64,000 nucleotides of DNA, taken from positions 954,670 to 1,018,669 of the forward strand of contig NZ_MEJH01000003.1 in NCBI RefSeq assembly GCF_001953635.1, in the 5' to 3' direction. The position numbers and the translations under genes are program-made. A model generated the notes under the pieces. That model searched no databases and had not been told where the DNA came from. It saw nothing but the letters and a program-made list of their open reading frames with translations. Positions 27,913 to 38,217 of the stretch are shown here, piece by piece; within the stretch, counting starts at the first letter, position 1; each line of letters begins with the position of its first letter. Source of the stretch: Alteromonas abrolhosensis (GTDB lineage Bacteria > Pseudomonadota > Gammaproteobacteria > Enterobacterales > Alteromonadaceae).

Positions 27913-28290
27913 CTACTCAGCTTGCGTAATAGCTTCTCTCGACTTTTGAACCAGCTCTTCCATATTAAGAGGCTTAGCCAAAAACCCAGTAACTTGTAGC
28001 TTGCGCGCCTCCATCACTAACTCTTTATTCGGGTCAGCAGTGATAAGTAAAAATGGCACATTCAAACCATAAGATTGGCAGGTTTTTAAAAGACTTAAAC
28101 CATCATAATCTGGCATTACCTGATCGCTAATAATCAAGCTGATAGATTCAGAGGTTTGTTGCAGTAAGAAGTCCCTTGCAAACTTGCTACGAGTAAATGG
28201 ATATACGGTAGCATCTAACTGCGTTTCCAATGCGTCGGTAATAAGGTCAAGTGTGATCGGATCATCTTCAACAACTGCTACAGAAAACAC
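27913..28290 (-). CDS. Stand-alone response regulator receiver protein
   Basis: A 125-residue CheY-like domain with the acidic pair E8-D9-D10, phosphoacceptor D56 in LIISDQVMPDYDG, the Thr in LLITADP and the Lys in FLAKPLN. There is no output domain, so it must act by protein contacts. It starts with GTG after AAGGGGAAAG. No histidine kinase lies beside it; it could be served by a remote kinase. Confidence 0.9.
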   Translation of the reverse strand: MFSVAVVEDDPITLDLITDALETQLDATVYPFTRSKFARDFLLQQTSESISLIISDQVMPDYDGLSLLKTCQSYGLNVPFLLITADPNKELVMEARKLQVTGFLAKPLNMEELVQKSREAITQAE

Positions 28291-28370
28291 TACTTTCCCC
28301 TTTTTGATAGGTCATTAGCCGTAAATATTACAACGACTTAGCTTACGTGTTAAGGCATCTGCCTACGTTT

Positions 28371-28634
28371 ATACCAATCCGCATAGATAATTGCCCACTC
28401 AGAGGGCGCTGGCAAGCTTCATAGCGAAGCGTGGGAATGTAGGAATGGTGTTCCCTTTCAAATTCCCAGAATGAAGCTAGGAAGCTTGCCAGACCTTCCC
28501 GAAGGGCGAGTTTAAAATGTCCGTACTCTTTGTTGTGTCACCTTGATGTTAAACCACTATACCTGCGGTAACACGCCGCGATTACGAACATTTTAACCCT
28601 CGCTGAGTGGGTAATAATCTATGCGGATTGGTAT
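28371..28634. mobile_element. 264-bp MITE-like element with 30-bp terminal inverted repeats
   Basis: ATACCAATCCGCATAGAT at 28371 is mirrored by the end of the element at 28634; the 30-bp ends differ at only two positions. Inside, CTGGCAAGCTTC (28409) pairs with GAAGCTTGCCAG (28481), and a second inner pair spans about 28504-28604. It holds no gene and lies between a receiver gene and typA. No target duplication is obvious. Confidence 0.75.
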
Positions 28635-28817
28635 CTTCAAGAATAGAATCTCTGAGCCTGTTTGACCACTAACCTTTGGTCGATATTTGAACTTTTTTAG
28701 TATTTAACGATTGCTGATAGATGAGAGCGACTCTAGCGACAGGATGAGCTTTAGAAATAAATGAGAGTGGCTTAATGGTTGATACCGGTAGAGGAAACTT
28801 TAATTTTGTAGCACCAA

Positions 28818-28848
28818 TAAAAAATGCCAGCAGAAGCTGGCATTTTTA
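28818..28848 (-). terminator. Terminator of typA
   Basis: ATGCCAGC pairs with GCTGGCAT around AGAA, with A-run left and T-run right; for the minus strand the T-run follows the hairpin, 30 bp after the stop. Confidence 0.9.
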
Positions 28849-28873
28849 AAATCGAATTAAGTCTTAGAAACGA

Positions 28874-30706
28874 TTAAGACTTAGGTGCGCGCGATGCACG
28901 CTTACGCTCGTTTTCTGTAAGAAGCTTCTTACGAATACGGATAGACTCAGGCGTAACTTCTACTAGTTCGTCGTCATCGATGAACTCAAGCGCTTGCTCA
29001 AGTGACATTCTGATTGGTGGAACTAGTGTTTGCGCTTCGTCAGTACCTGATGCACGAACGTTAGTAAGCTGCTTACCTTTAAGGGCGTTTACAGTAAGGT
29101 CGTTGTCACGGCTGTGAATACCGATAACCATACCTTCGTAAACCTCAACACCGTGACCGATAAATAGGCGACCACGCTCTTGAAGGTTAAATAGAGCGTT
29201 GGTTAGTGCTTTACCGTTTGCGTTAGCAATAAGAACACCATTCTTACGCTTACCGATGATGCCGCCTTTGTACGGACCATAGTGATCGAACGTGTGGTAT
29301 AGCAAACCAGAACCCGACGTCATTGTCATGAACTCTGTTTGGAAACCAATTAGACCACGGCTTGGAATAATAAAGTCGATACGTACACGGCCTTTACCAT
29401 CTGGTGACATGTCAGTCATTTCTGCTTTACGCAGGCCAAGCTGTTCCATGATCGAACCTTGGTGCTGTTCTTCACAGTCAATGGTCAAGGTTTCGTATGG
29501 TTCTTGCGTTGCACCGTCAACTTCTTTCAGAATTACTTCTGGACGTGACACAGCAAGCTCGTAACCTTCACGACGCATGTTTTCGATTAGAATACCTAGG
29601 TGAAGTTCACCACGGCCAGATACGCGGAACTTGTCCGGATCAGGCATTTCTTCAACGCGAAGTGCAACGTTGTGTACTAGTTCGTCTTTAAGACGCTCTA
29701 GAATGTTACGTGACGTTACATACTTACCTTCTTTACCTGCGAACGGCGACGTGTTTACCTGGAACGTCATGGTTACTGTAGGCTCATCAACCGTTAGTGG
29801 AGGAAGCGCTTCTACTGTGTTCACGTCACAAATAGTGTCAGAGATCTTAAGTTCGCCAAGACCTGTAATTGCAATGATGTCACCCGCGTGAGCAGATTCA
29901 ACTTCGTGACGAGCAAGACCAAGGTAGCCATATACCAAGCCAACTTTACCGTTGCGCTTTTTGCCATCAGCAGTAACAACCGTTACTTGCTGGTTAGGCT
30001 TCACAGAACCACGCTTAACACGACCTACACCGATTACACCAACATAAGAGTTGTAATCTAGCTGAGAGATCTGCATTTGGAATGCGCCGTCGATATCTGC
30101 ATCAGGAGGAGAAACCTGATCAACGATAGTTTGGAACAACGCCGTCATATCGTCTTCTTTAGTATCTGCATCTAGTGATGCCCAACCGTTTAGTGCTGAA
30201 GCGTAAACAACTTGGAAATCTAGCTGTTCGTCAGTTGCACCTAGGTTGTCGAATAGGTCGAAAACTTGGTCCATAACCCAATCAGGACGCGCGCCAGGCT
30301 TGTCGATTTTGTTGATAACAACGATTGGCTTAAGACCTTGAGCAAATGCCTTTTGCGTAACAAAACGCGTTTGTGGCATTGGGCCTTCCTGCGCATCTAC
30401 AAGTAGAAGTACAGAGTCAGCCATCGACATTACACGCTCTACTTCACCACCGAAGTCAGCGTGTCCTGGAGTATCTACGATGTTGATACGGTAGTCGTTC
30501 CAGTTAATCGCTGTGTTCTTAGCTAGGATGGTAATGCCACGTTCTTTCTCGATGTCGTTCGAGTCCATTACGCGCTCTTCTTGCTCGCCTCGAGATTCAA
30601 GGGTGCCAGACTGCTGTAACAGTTTGTCTACCAGGGTGGTTTTACCGTGGTCAACGTGGGCGATGATTGCGATGTTACGCAATTTATTAATATCAGTGGT
30701 ATTCAT
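28874..30706 (-). CDS. typA: Ribosome-associated GTPase TypA/BipA
   Basis: Translational GTPase implicated in ribosome assembly and stress adaptation. G1 [10 protein letters not shown]3 [12 protein letters not shown] and G4 [10 protein letters not shown] are all present, followed by EF-G-like domains and the BipA-specific C-terminal region. Length 610 is standard. It is divergent from glnA, the usual gene order in gammaproteobacteria. Confidence 0.98.
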   Translation of the reverse strand: MNTTDINKLRNIAIIAHVDHGKTTLVDKLLQQSGTLESRGEQEERVMDSNDIEKERGITILAKNTAINWNDYRINIVDTPGHADFGGEVERVMSMADSVLLLVDAQEGPMPQTRFVTQKAFAQGLKPIVVINKIDKPGARPDWVMDQVFDLFDNLGATDEQLDFQVVYASALNGWASLDADTKEDDMTALFQTIVDQVSPPDADIDGAFQMQISQLDYNSYVGVIGVGRVKRGSVKPNQQVTVVTADGKKRNGKVGLVYGYLGLARHEVESAHAGDIIAITGLGELKISDTICDVNTVEALPPLTVDEPTVTMTFQVNTSPFAGKEGKYVTSRNILERLKDELVHNVALRVEEMPDPDKFRVSGRGELHLGILIENMRREGYELAVSRPEVILKEVDGATQEPYETLTIDCEEQHQGSIMEQLGLRKAEMTDMSPDGKGRVRIDFIIPSRGLIGFQTEFMTMTSGSGLLYHTFDHYGPYKGGIIGKRKNGVLIANANGKALTNALFNLQERGRLFIGHGVEVYEGMVIGIHSRDNDLTVNALKGKQLTNVRASGTDEAQTLVPPIRMSLEQALEFIDDDELVEVTPESIRIRKKLLTENERKRASRAPKS

Positions 30707-30980
30707 GCTTATATAGAGCCTGTGTAAATCAACGTCTACTTCAATTCAGTGGAAAGGAGTATGCGTTAGATTTGTTGCAAAAAAATGCAGATAGAAAAAT
30801 TTGCGCGGATTGTACAGAAAAACCTCGACGTTTGCGCATCTTTTTTTTGATGGATTGGTGTTTTATTGCTTTTCAAACACTTGTTCAACAAATAACCAGT
30901 TATATTGCACCGAATTGATCATAATTGGTGGTCATCCGTTACAAAGTAAACTAGGCTCATTGACGTACAAATGAGCATGA

Positions 30981-31018
30981 AACACCATGATGGTGCATCC
31001 ATGCACCATCATGGTGCA
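30981..31018 (+). promoter_or_regulatory. Tandem NtrC binding sites upstream of glnA
   Basis: TGCACCATCATGGTGCA (31002-31018) is nearly identical to the E. coli glnAp2 enhancer. A second site, AACACCATGATGGTGCA, lies at 30981-30997, with centres 21 bp (two helical turns) apart. Together they form a larger perfect palindrome with 16-bp arms. Confidence 0.92.
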
Positions 31019-31080
31019 TTTTGATTCAAAAGGAAGTGATGAATGCCTGTCTATGCCGCAGAAATCGGCACACATATAGA

Positions 31081-31096
31081 TGGCATGATAATCGCT
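31081..31096 (+). promoter_or_regulatory. Sigma-54 promoter of glnA
   Basis: TGGCATGATAATCGCT keeps the GG-N10-GC spacing at 31082-31083 and 31094-31095 and differs from the consensus TGGCAYR-N4-TTGCW at one key base. A start site near 31107 would give a leader of about 57 nt. Confidence 0.8.
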
Positions 31097-31163
31097 TTCA
31101 CTTTTGCCACTGTTGGAGTGAAGCTGATCATTCCGCATTTTTACATTAAACCTGGAGGACACG

Positions 31164-32573
31164 ATGTCAGTAGAAAAGGCATTAGAGCTGATTAAAGAAA
31201 GTGAAGCGAAGTTTGTAGATTTACGTTTTACCGATACAAAAGGTAAAGAACAACACGTATCTATCCCTGCGGGCCTAGTTGATGAAGAGTTTTTCGAAGA
31301 AGGTAAAATGTTCGACGGTTCTTCAATCGCTGGCTGGAAAGGTATTAACGAATCAGACATGGTTCTTCTTCCAGATGCTGACAGCTGTGTTGTTGACCCT
31401 TTCGCAGAAGAGACACAAGTAAATATTCGTTGTGACATCGTTGAGCCTTCAACAATGGAAGGTTATGAGCGTGACCCACGTTCAGTTGCTCGCCGCGCAG
31501 AAGAATTCCTAAAATCAACTGGCATCGGTGACACTGTATTCTTTGGTCCAGAGCCAGAGTTCTTCCTATTCGACGACGTTAAATTCCATACTGACATGGC
31601 GGGTTCTTTCTACAAGATCGATTCTTCTGAAGCCAAGTGGAACTCAGGTGAAGAATTTGAAGGCGGTAACATGGCGCACCGTCCTGGCGTTAAAGGCGGT
31701 TACTTCCCAGTACCTCCAGTAGATTCTGCACACGATATCCGTGCTGCAATGTGCTTAGTTATGGAAGAAATGGGCCTTGTAATTGAAGCGCACCACCACG
31801 AAGTAGCAACTGCTGGCCAAAACGAAATTGCTTGCCAATTCAACACGCTAGTTAAGAAAGCTGACGAAATCCAAATTTACAAGTATGTAGTTCACAACGT
31901 TGCACACGCATACGGTCAAACTGCTACCTTTATGCCTAAGCCTCTAGTTGGTGACAACGGTTCTGGTATGCACTGCCACCAGTCTATCTCTAAAGATGGC
32001 GTAAACATCTTCGCGGGTGACAAGTACGCGGGTCTTTCTGAAGAAGCACTATACTACATCGGCGGTATCATCAAGCACGCGCGTGCAATTAACGCCTTTG
32101 CTAACGCTTCTACTAACTCATACAAGCGTCTAGTTCCAGGATTCGAGGCACCGGTAATGCTTGCATACTCTGCGCGTAACCGTTCTGCATCTATTCGTAT
32201 TCCTCACGTAACTAGCGATAAAGCACGTCGTATCGAAGTACGTTTCCCTGACCCGACAGCTAACCCATACCTAGCGTTCACCGCTATGCTTATGGCGGGT
32301 ATCGACGGTATTAAGAACAAGATCCACCCTGGTGATTCAATGGATAAAGACTTGTACGACCTACCGCCAGAAGAAGCTGCTGAAATCCCAACAGTTGCAA
32401 GCTCGCTAGAAATGGCGCTTGAAGCTCTAGATAACGACCGTGACTTCCTTAAAGCTGGTGGCGTTATGACTGACGACATGATTGATGCATACATCGATCT
32501 TAAGTCTGAAGAAGTAACGAAACTTAACATGACTACTCACCCAGTTGAGTTCGACATGTACTACAGCGTGTAA
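31164..32573 (+). CDS. glnA: Type I glutamine synthetase
   Basis: Makes glutamine from glutamate, ammonia and ATP; main ammonium-assimilating enzyme. [13 protein letters not shown], the ATP-binding region [10 protein letters not shown] and the adenylylation-site motif LYDLPPEE (Tyr near residue 398) are present, so it is the covalently regulated alpha type. Length 469 is standard and GGAGG precedes the ATG. NtrC sites and a sigma-54 promoter upstream show nitrogen control. Codon use looks highly biased, as expected of a highly expressed gene. Confidence 0.98.
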   Translation: MSVEKALELIKESEAKFVDLRFTDTKGKEQHVSIPAGLVDEEFFEEGKMFDGSSIAGWKGINESDMVLLPDADSCVVDPFAEETQVNIRCDIVEPSTMEGYERDPRSVARRAEEFLKSTGIGDTVFFGPEPEFFLFDDVKFHTDMAGSFYKIDSSEAKWNSGEEFEGGNMAHRPGVKGGYFPVPPVDSAHDIRAAMCLVMEEMGLVIEAHHHEVATAGQNEIACQFNTLVKKADEIQIYKYVVHNVAHAYGQTATFMPKPLVGDNGSGMHCHQSISKDGVNIFAGDKYAGLSEEALYYIGGIIKHARAINAFANASTNSYKRLVPGFEAPVMLAYSARNRSASIRIPHVTSDKARRIEVRFPDPTANPYLAFTAMLMAGIDGIKNKIHPGDSMDKDLYDLPPEEAAEIPTVASSLEMALEALDNDRDFLKAGGVMTDDMIDAYIDLKSEEVTKLNMTTHPVEFDMYYSV

Positions 32574-32599
32574 TTTCGCACTGTATAGCAATTTATACT

Positions 32600-32625
32600 A
32601 AAGCCCGCTCTGCGGGCTTTTTTTA
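32600..32625 (+). terminator. Terminator of glnA
   Basis: AAGCCCGC pairs with GCGGGCTT around a 3-nt loop followed by a run of T residues. Confidence 0.93.
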
Positions 32626-32812
32626 TGCGTGCGATTTATCTACTATGTTTTTATAGCTATGCTAATGAATACTCTTTCATGCTGTATCAACTCCGCACAG
32701 GGCTTTGCCCGCTTGCATCTGCATACAACTAGAAAGGTTATCAATAAGCCAAACATAGCAAACTATATGAATTAGCCAGCTAGCCAAAACCACATTGATT
32801 AGGTAACGACAC

Positions 32813-33439
32813 GTGCACTACATGACGCGACACATTTGCTTAATTTCGCTATTACTAAGTAGCGGCAATGGCTTACTACCTGTGCAAGCGGAAATGCTGA
32901 GCCAAGAAAGTACCCAGCAAGAAGCACAAGAAAGCGATACTGAACAAAGCGGCAATGCAACAACAGCTACAGCTACCTCTCCAATGACCATATACAAGGT
33001 GGTAGGTAAAGACGGCTCTGTTACTTACACCGATAAGCCGCAGCAAAACGCTGAAGCGCTAGCTTTCGATGTCAAAACGCAGAACGTGGTAACTGCGGCA
33101 AAAGCTACTCCTCCCCCACCACCGAAGCCTGTGGCGCCGAAACCAAATTACCGCGTAGAAATAAAGTCCCCTGCACCAGAAGCGACGATCCGCAATAATC
33201 TCGGTGAACTTACTATTTCTGCGGCACAAACTGGTGCACCTAAGGCACCAATCTATCGGTTAATCTTTGATGACGCCCCATTAGCTAGCAATACTTCGGG
33301 TGTTTTTAAGCTGAGCGGTATCCACCGTGGGGCACACACTTATAAAGTTGAACTAACTAACAATACGGGCAAGACTCTTGCATCGTCTCCATTACAAACC
33401 CTTTACCTTCATCAGGCATCGGCGTTAATTAATAACTAA
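32813..33439 (+). CDS. DUF4124 domain protein between glnA and glnL
   Basis: A secreted or periplasmic protein: an N-terminal signal region (HICLISLLLSSGNGLLPVQA) is followed by a low-complexity Q/E/T-rich stretch and a DUF4124 segment (IYKVVGKDGSVTYTDKPQQ), a proline-rich linker, and a C-terminal beta domain resembling an extracellular sandwich. The GTG at 32813 is favoured by AGGTAA upstream; an ATG at 32822 is an alternative. A DUF4124 gene between glnA and glnL is a recurring gammaproteobacterial arrangement; its role is unknown. Confidence 0.75.
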   Translation: MHYMTRHICLISLLLSSGNGLLPVQAEMLSQESTQQEAQESDTEQSGNATTATATSPMTIYKVVGKDGSVTYTDKPQQNAEALAFDVKTQNVVTAAKATPPPPPKPVAPKPNYRVEIKSPAPEATIRNNLGELTISAAQTGAPKAPIYRLIFDDAPLASNTSGVFKLSGIHRGAHTYKVELTNNTGKTLASSPLQTLYLHQASALINN

Positions 33440-33536
33440 TAGCGTGCAACCATTGGTATGCAAGCGCACCACAGACGTTCAGTGACCATTTCTTACTGAG
33501 TTCTTTATTCGCGCTTGGCATCATTGCAAGCTACAA

Positions 33537-33553
33537 TGCACAATTATGGTGCA
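33537..33553 (+). promoter_or_regulatory. NtrC site at the glnL translation start
   Basis: TGCACAATTATGGTGCA is an NtrC-type palindrome immediately before the AAGGAG of glnL. In E. coli a site in the same place lets NtrC repress glnL transcription, and the same autoregulation is inferred here. Confidence 0.75.
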
Positions 33554-33569
33554 AAGGAGACGAGCTCGG

Positions 33570-34655
33570 ATGCATTCCACCGAGTTAGAAACACAACAGC
33601 TAATCAATAGCCTGAATACTGCATTGGTTATGGTAGATAACAAACTTACGATTGTTTATGCCAACCATGCTGGTGAAGCTTTGTTTGAAACTGGGTTAAA
33701 GCAACTTATCGGACACCCACTTCAAGACTTTTTCTTGCCGGGCACAATAGAAACGACCCGCCTTAAAGCCGCCATCAGAAAAGGTGAAGATTTCACCGAG
33801 AACGAAATCAAATTGGCATTTAGAGATAACCGCTACGTTTCTGCTGATTTAACTGTTACCAATTTGCATTTTGAAGATGGCCCAAGGCTTCTGTTTGAAG
33901 TTAAAAAAATTGATCAGCAAAAGCGAATTTCTCGAGAAACCTTACAAAATGCACAACATTATGCAGCCCGAGAATTAGTACGCGGTCTGGCTCACGAGAT
34001 TAAAAATCCGCTTGGTGGTATTCGCGGCGCGGCACAGTTGTTAGAGAAAGAGCTCATTGATGAGCACAAAGAATTCACTAGCATGATCATCGAGCAATCT
34101 GATCGGCTACGGAACTTGGTAGATCGCTTACTTGGGCCAAATTCACTGCCTCGGTTTGAAGAAAGCAATGTGCACCAAGCTCTTGAAAAAATCCGCAGCT
34201 TAATGCGCTTTGACTCAGATAATCCTATCACCATAATCCGTGATTATGACCCCAGTATTCCACCGCTTATGCTAGATCCCGACATGATTCAGCAAGCGGT
34301 ACTTAATATTGTGCGAAATAGCGTTCAGGCATTAACAGAAAGCCAAACGCCTAACCCAGAAATCAGGTTAATAACGCGAATTGAACGCCAAATGACAATT
34401 CAAACGAAGCGTCATGCGCTGGTAGCAAAAATAAAAATTATAGATAACGGCCCAGGCATTCCTGCTGAAGTTAAAGACACTCTTTTCTACCCCATGGTCA
34501 CAAGCAAACAAAATGGCTCTGGGCTGGGTTTGTCGATCTCACAAACCCTAATAAACCACCACGGCGGCAAAATTGACGTAGACAGCTACCCTGGTCACAC
34601 CGAGTTCGTAATTTACATACCAATAGACCGTAAGGAGACAGACGATGACGAATGA
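33570..34655 (+). CDS. glnL: Nitrogen regulation histidine kinase NtrB
   Basis: Cytosolic PAS-containing kinase/phosphatase that with PII controls NtrC. A PAS domain (about residues 10-110) is followed by the phosphoacceptor helix with LVRGLAHEIKNPLGG and the ATP-binding block with N (VLNIVRNSVQAL), D-G-P-G and GSGLGLSIS. ATG 33570 follows AAGGAG; the frame opens at 33546 but that start overlaps the NtrC site. It overlaps glnG by 11 bp. Confidence 0.95.
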   Translation: MHSTELETQQLINSLNTALVMVDNKLTIVYANHAGEALFETGLKQLIGHPLQDFFLPGTIETTRLKAAIRKGEDFTENEIKLAFRDNRYVSADLTVTNLHFEDGPRLLFEVKKIDQQKRISRETLQNAQHYAARELVRGLAHEIKNPLGGIRGAAQLLEKELIDEHKEFTSMIIEQSDRLRNLVDRLLGPNSLPRFEESNVHQALEKIRSLMRFDSDNPITIIRDYDPSIPPLMLDPDMIQQAVLNIVRNSVQALTESQTPNPEIRLITRIERQMTIQTKRHALVAKIKIIDNGPGIPAEVKDTLFYPMVTSKQNGSGLGLSISQTLINHHGGKIDVDSYPGHTEFVIYIPIDRKETDDDE

Positions 34656-36054
34656 GTCAGTGTGGATTGTCGATGATGACAGTTCTATTCGTTGGGTGCT
34701 GCAAAAGGCCTTACAAGCGGCTGATATCAGCTGCTTAAGTTTTGAAAACCCTGAAGATTTATTGCTTCAGCTACAAAGCGGCCAAGCCCCTGAAGTCATC
34801 ATTTCAGATATTAGAATGCCACAAATGGACGGCATGACGTTACTGAACGAAGTGCACGCTTCACACCCCATGCTTCCGGTTATTATTATGACGGCGCATT
34901 CGGATTTAGACAGCGCGGTTAACGCATATCAAAAAGGCGCGTTTGAATATCTGCCTAAGCCATTTGATATAGACGAGGCGGTAACGTTAACCCAGCGCGC
35001 GCTTGCACATTCCAGAGAGCAATCAACGGTTTCCAAAGCGCAAGTAGAAGACGTGGTAACGGAAATAATTGGTGAAGCCCCTGCCATGCAGGAAGTGTTT
35101 CGTGCCATAGGTCGCCTGTCTCGCTCTTCTATCAGCGTGCTTATTAACGGTCAATCGGGTACGGGTAAAGAGCTTGTTGCGCACGCCCTTCATAGGCATA
35201 GCCCAAGGGCAAGTAAACCCTTTATTGCGCTGAACATGGCCGCTATTCCCGCCGATCTGGTAGAGTCTGAACTATTCGGACATGAGAAAGGCGCATTTAC
35301 TGGCGCCCAAGCTGCTCGTCAGGGCCGCTTTGAGCAAGCCGATGGCGGTACACTATTCTTAGACGAAATCGGTGATATGCCGTTAGATGTGCAAACCCGT
35401 CTTTTACGCGTGCTAGCCGATGGCCAGTTTTATCGTGTGGGTGGTCACCAGTCAGTAAGTGTGGACGTGCGCATCATTGCCGCAACACACCAAAACTTAG
35501 AACAAAGGGTTGCAGAAGGTAAGTTTAGGGAAGATTTGTTTCACCGCTTAAATGTCATCCGCGTACACCTTCCATCGCTCAACGAACGCCGCGAAGACAT
35601 CCCATTACTGACTCGTCATTTCTTGCGCCGAGCAGCCAAAGAACTTGATGTGGAAGCCAAGAGTATATCGAAAGACGCTGAGCGTGTGATGTCGCAGCTT
35701 CCTTGGCCTGGCAACGTTAGACAACTAGAAAACGTGTGCCGCTGGCTAACGGTAATGGCAAGTGGTCAAGAGGTGCTTCCTAGCGACCTACCACCTGAAA
35801 TTCACAGTGACAACAGTATTGAAAAGCCTACCGCTGAATCAGGCGATTGGCCTGACTTGCTGGCGAGCTGGACTGACAAACAGCTTCGCGACGGCCATCA
35901 CAACATTCTTAACGACGCTATGCTTACCTTTGAACGCATTATGCTTGAGCGTGCGCTTCAGCACACGCACGGCCATAAACAAGATGCGGCTAAGCGTTTA
36001 GGTTGGGGACGGAATACCCTGACAAGAAAATTGAAAGAATTGGGTGTGAGCTAA
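34645..36054 (+). CDS. glnG: Nitrogen regulation sigma-54 activator NtrC
   Basis: Response regulator that activates sigma-54 promoters under nitrogen limitation. The receiver domain has D55 in [13 protein letters not shown]; the AAA+ domain carries [12 protein letters not shown], the sigma-54-contacting GAFTGA and the Walker [11 protein letters not shown]; a Fis-type helix-turn-helix ends the protein ([23 protein letters not shown]). Length 469 is standard. It overlaps glnL and presumably binds the TGCAC...GTGCA sites upstream of glnA and glnL. Confidence 0.97.
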   Translation: MTNESVWIVDDDSSIRWVLQKALQAADISCLSFENPEDLLLQLQSGQAPEVIISDIRMPQMDGMTLLNEVHASHPMLPVIIMTAHSDLDSAVNAYQKGAFEYLPKPFDIDEAVTLTQRALAHSREQSTVSKAQVEDVVTEIIGEAPAMQEVFRAIGRLSRSSISVLINGQSGTGKELVAHALHRHSPRASKPFIALNMAAIPADLVESELFGHEKGAFTGAQAARQGRFEQADGGTLFLDEIGDMPLDVQTRLLRVLADGQFYRVGGHQSVSVDVRIIAATHQNLEQRVAEGKFREDLFHRLNVIRVHLPSLNERREDIPLLTRHFLRRAAKELDVEAKSISKDAERVMSQLPWPGNVRQLENVCRWLTVMASGQEVLPSDLPPEIHSDNSIEKPTAESGDWPDLLASWTDKQLRDGHHNILNDAMLTFERIMLERALQHTHGHKQDAAKRLGWGRNTLTRKLKELGVS

Positions 36055-36068
36055 TCTAAACGAATACA

Positions 36069-36104
36069 GCATAAGCTAGCTTTGGTCTCTCTGCTAGCCT
36101 ATGC
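36069..36104. other. Imperfect inverted repeat between glnG and the HD-GYP gene
   Basis: GCATAAGCTAGC and GCTAGCCTATGC form an imperfect stem between two convergent genes. There is no T-run, so termination is uncertain. Confidence 0.35.
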
Positions 36105-36114
36105 CGCTTAAGGC

Positions 36115-37254
36115 CTACTGCCCTCTAGTTAGAAGTGCTGTCATTCCTTGATTGAAATACCTTACCCACTTCATACTAAACTGCCCTTTGGCACTGCGGT
36201 TTATCTCAATTACTGCTTCTTTTTTGGAAAGCACATTATCTTCATTGTGTGCTCTTGGATGTGTCATTGCATCGTAAGTATCAACAATAGCGAGCAGCTT
36301 GGCGCCTTCACAAATGTCGTCTTCCTTGATTCCCAGTGGATAGCCAGTTCCGTCGGTGCGTTCGTGATGCTGCATTACTATTTTGCGCGCCATATCCCAC
36401 TGATCTAGATGCTCTAATAAGCGAGCACTTTTATACACGTGAGAGCGCATTAAGTTGAATTCAATATCGCTTAACGAATCCCCTTTATGCAAAAGCTTTA
36501 ACGGCATGAAAGCCATTCCGAAGTCATGTACGTAGCTAGCCACTGCAAGCTGGTCTTCGTCAATAGGGTTTTCAGCCACATCGTTGATGTACATAGCCAG
36601 CTTAGCGATGCGGTCGCCACGACCAGACCAATAGTTAGAGCGGCGCTCAATGGTTTGCATCAAGTCGCGGAAAAACAAAATATCTTGCTTCTTTTCACTA
36701 CTGATATCCTTCGGAATACCCGTAGCCGCTAACGTAGGAGGCTTTATCTGAACGTTTTGCGGGTCGTCTTCATCAGTAACAATGTCTAACGCGGGGTTAA
36801 GTAATAGCACCGCCTCGGTGAGGCGCTTCTCATGCTCGGAAGTATTCTCTGGCGTTACGCGGCCAATAGCCAAAACCAACTGATTATGCAGGTTATCGTC
36901 ATACTCAGCTTTGCCATTTGCCATTACACTTTCAACAAAGGCTTTTACTCTATCCATGGTGAGCAGTACCAAATCACTCATGGTGCTGGTGTATGCCACC
37001 TGCCCTTTGCGCAGATAATCTAGCAAGTCTTCTACGTGCTGCAAAAGCGGGATCATGGGTGAGAAATTAACTAAACCCAAGTCGCCTTTTATAGTGTGGA
37101 TAGAGCGGAACAAAGCACGCTGTAATTCGTTATCTTCCGGACGAAGCTCTAGTTCAATCAAGGTTTGTTCACTTGATTCATAGAGTTCGTTTATTTCCTC
37201 CATAAGGTCAGCAAGAATATCTTCTTCTAGGTCGTCTGGAGTAAATGTCTGCAT
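36115..37254 (-). CDS. Hpt-HD-GYP fusion protein
   Basis: An N-terminal histidine phosphotransfer domain (H53 in RSIHTIKGDLGLV) is followed by a linker and a C-terminal HD-GYP domain (H243-D244, H296-H297, G304-Y305-P306). The HD-GYP domain is the c-di-GMP phosphodiesterase fold, but the canonical HDIGK Lys is replaced (HDFGMAF) and activity must be tested. The protein would link a phosphorelay to second-messenger turnover. It is monocistronic and convergent with glnG. Confidence 0.85.
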   Translation of the reverse strand: MQTFTPDDLEEDILADLMEEINELYESSEQTLIELELRPEDNELQRALFRSIHTIKGDLGLVNFSPMIPLLQHVEDLLDYLRKGQVAYTSTMSDLVLLTMDRVKAFVESVMANGKAEYDDNLHNQLVLAIGRVTPENTSEHEKRLTEAVLLLNPALDIVTDEDDPQNVQIKPPTLAATGIPKDISSEKKQDILFFRDLMQTIERRSNYWSGRGDRIAKLAMYINDVAENPIDEDQLAVASYVHDFGMAFMPLKLLHKGDSLSDIEFNLMRSHVYKSARLLEHLDQWDMARKIVMQHHERTDGTGYPLGIKEDDICEGAKLLAIVDTYDAMTHPRAHNEDNVLSKKEAVIEINRSAKGQFSMKWVRYFNQGMTALLTRGQ

Positions 37255-37459
37255 ATAATGGTTACCGAGTTAGGTTCGATTGCGCTTTTTATTATTGTAA
37301 TTGGGTATCGGCAAAATTTCCTCATACTAAAGGTGAGAAACATAGCGACTTTTACAACTTATTTTCCAACTATACCGTTTAGCCTGTAAAAACTCATCGG
37401 ACAAGTGTACGCTGAAACTTCATCTATACTGCGCGCGTCAATTGTATCTAGGAGTTGTT

Positions 37460-38185
37460 TTGATCGCTTTATTCCGCATTCCCGCACTTTTCATCGCTTT
37501 TCTACTCATCAACATTGTTTTGCTGATTGTTTGTATCGTACGGCCTTTTCACAAAGATAATGTGCATATTGCGGGTAGTATGTATTCGATGATGGCTAGG
37601 ATCGTAGGTCTTAAAATTATTATAAAAAAAGATCCTGCGGTAAAAATAAACGAACCCTACGTTTTCATTGCCAATCACCAAAATAGTTTCGACGTGATCA
37701 CCATCTGCAAAGCCGCACTGCCAGGTGTGGTGACTATTGGTAAAAAAAGTTTGAAGTGGATCCCCATTTTCGGCCAGATCTATTGGCTGTCGGGGAATAT
37801 CATGATTGATAGAAAAAATTCAGGCAAAGCTCGTAATACATTGGATATTGCAGCGAAACGAATTGCGAAAAAGAAAACCTCGGTCTGGCTGTTTCCAGAA
37901 GGCACCCGAAGCTATGGCAGAGGCATATTGCCTTTCAAGCAAGGTGCGTTTCGTTTAGCTAAAACCACCAACGAGCCTGTCGTCATGGTAACCGCCAGCA
38001 ATTTGCATGAGAAAGTAAAGTGGAACCGTTGGAATAACGGCATCGTGCTTATTGATATTGCTGCTCCTCAAGCGCTCAGTGAAGACAAATCAATTAAAGA
38101 ATGGATGGTTCATTTTAACGACGAAATGAAACAAAAATTTGATGCGCTTAATAGACAGGTCGATGAACTGGAAAAAAGCAGGTAA
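37460..38185 (+). CDS. plsC: 1-acyl-sn-glycerol-3-phosphate acyltransferase
   Basis: Inner-membrane enzyme that makes phosphatidic acid. The acyltransferase motif NHQNSFD (HX4D type) and FPEGTRS are visible, with one N-terminal membrane segment. The start is the TTG at 37460, 5 nt after AGGAG; an upstream TTG at 37442 in the same frame lacks a site. Length about 241 residues. Confidence 0.9.
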   Translation: MIALFRIPALFIAFLLINIVLLIVCIVRPFHKDNVHIAGSMYSMMARIVGLKIIIKKDPAVKINEPYVFIANHQNSFDVITICKAALPGVVTIGKKSLKWIPIFGQIYWLSGNIMIDRKNSGKARNTLDIAAKRIAKKKTSVWLFPEGTRSYGRGILPFKQGAFRLAKTTNEPVVMVTASNLHEKVKWNRWNNGIVLIDIAAPQALSEDKSIKEWMVHFNDEMKQKFDALNRQVDELEKSR

Positions 38186-38217
38186 ACTTGCGTCAAAATT
38201 GCTAATGAGTGTTTATT

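Larger units (their letters stand above)
30707..31163. promoter_or_regulatory. typA/glnA divergent regulatory region
   Basis: The typA-proximal half should carry the typA promoter but shows no motif I can name. The glnA-proximal half contains two NtrC sites and one sigma-54 promoter, listed separately, and a GGAGG ribosome-binding site for glnA. Confidence 0.6.

Noticed and set aside
30932..31438. A 168-codon minus-strand frame across the glnA promoter and start
   Set aside because: It is antisense to glnA and to well-defined regulatory sites.
33516..33530. A TGGCA...TTGCA sequence before glnL that resembles a sigma-54 promoter
   Set aside because: The GG to GC spacing is 7, not the required 10.
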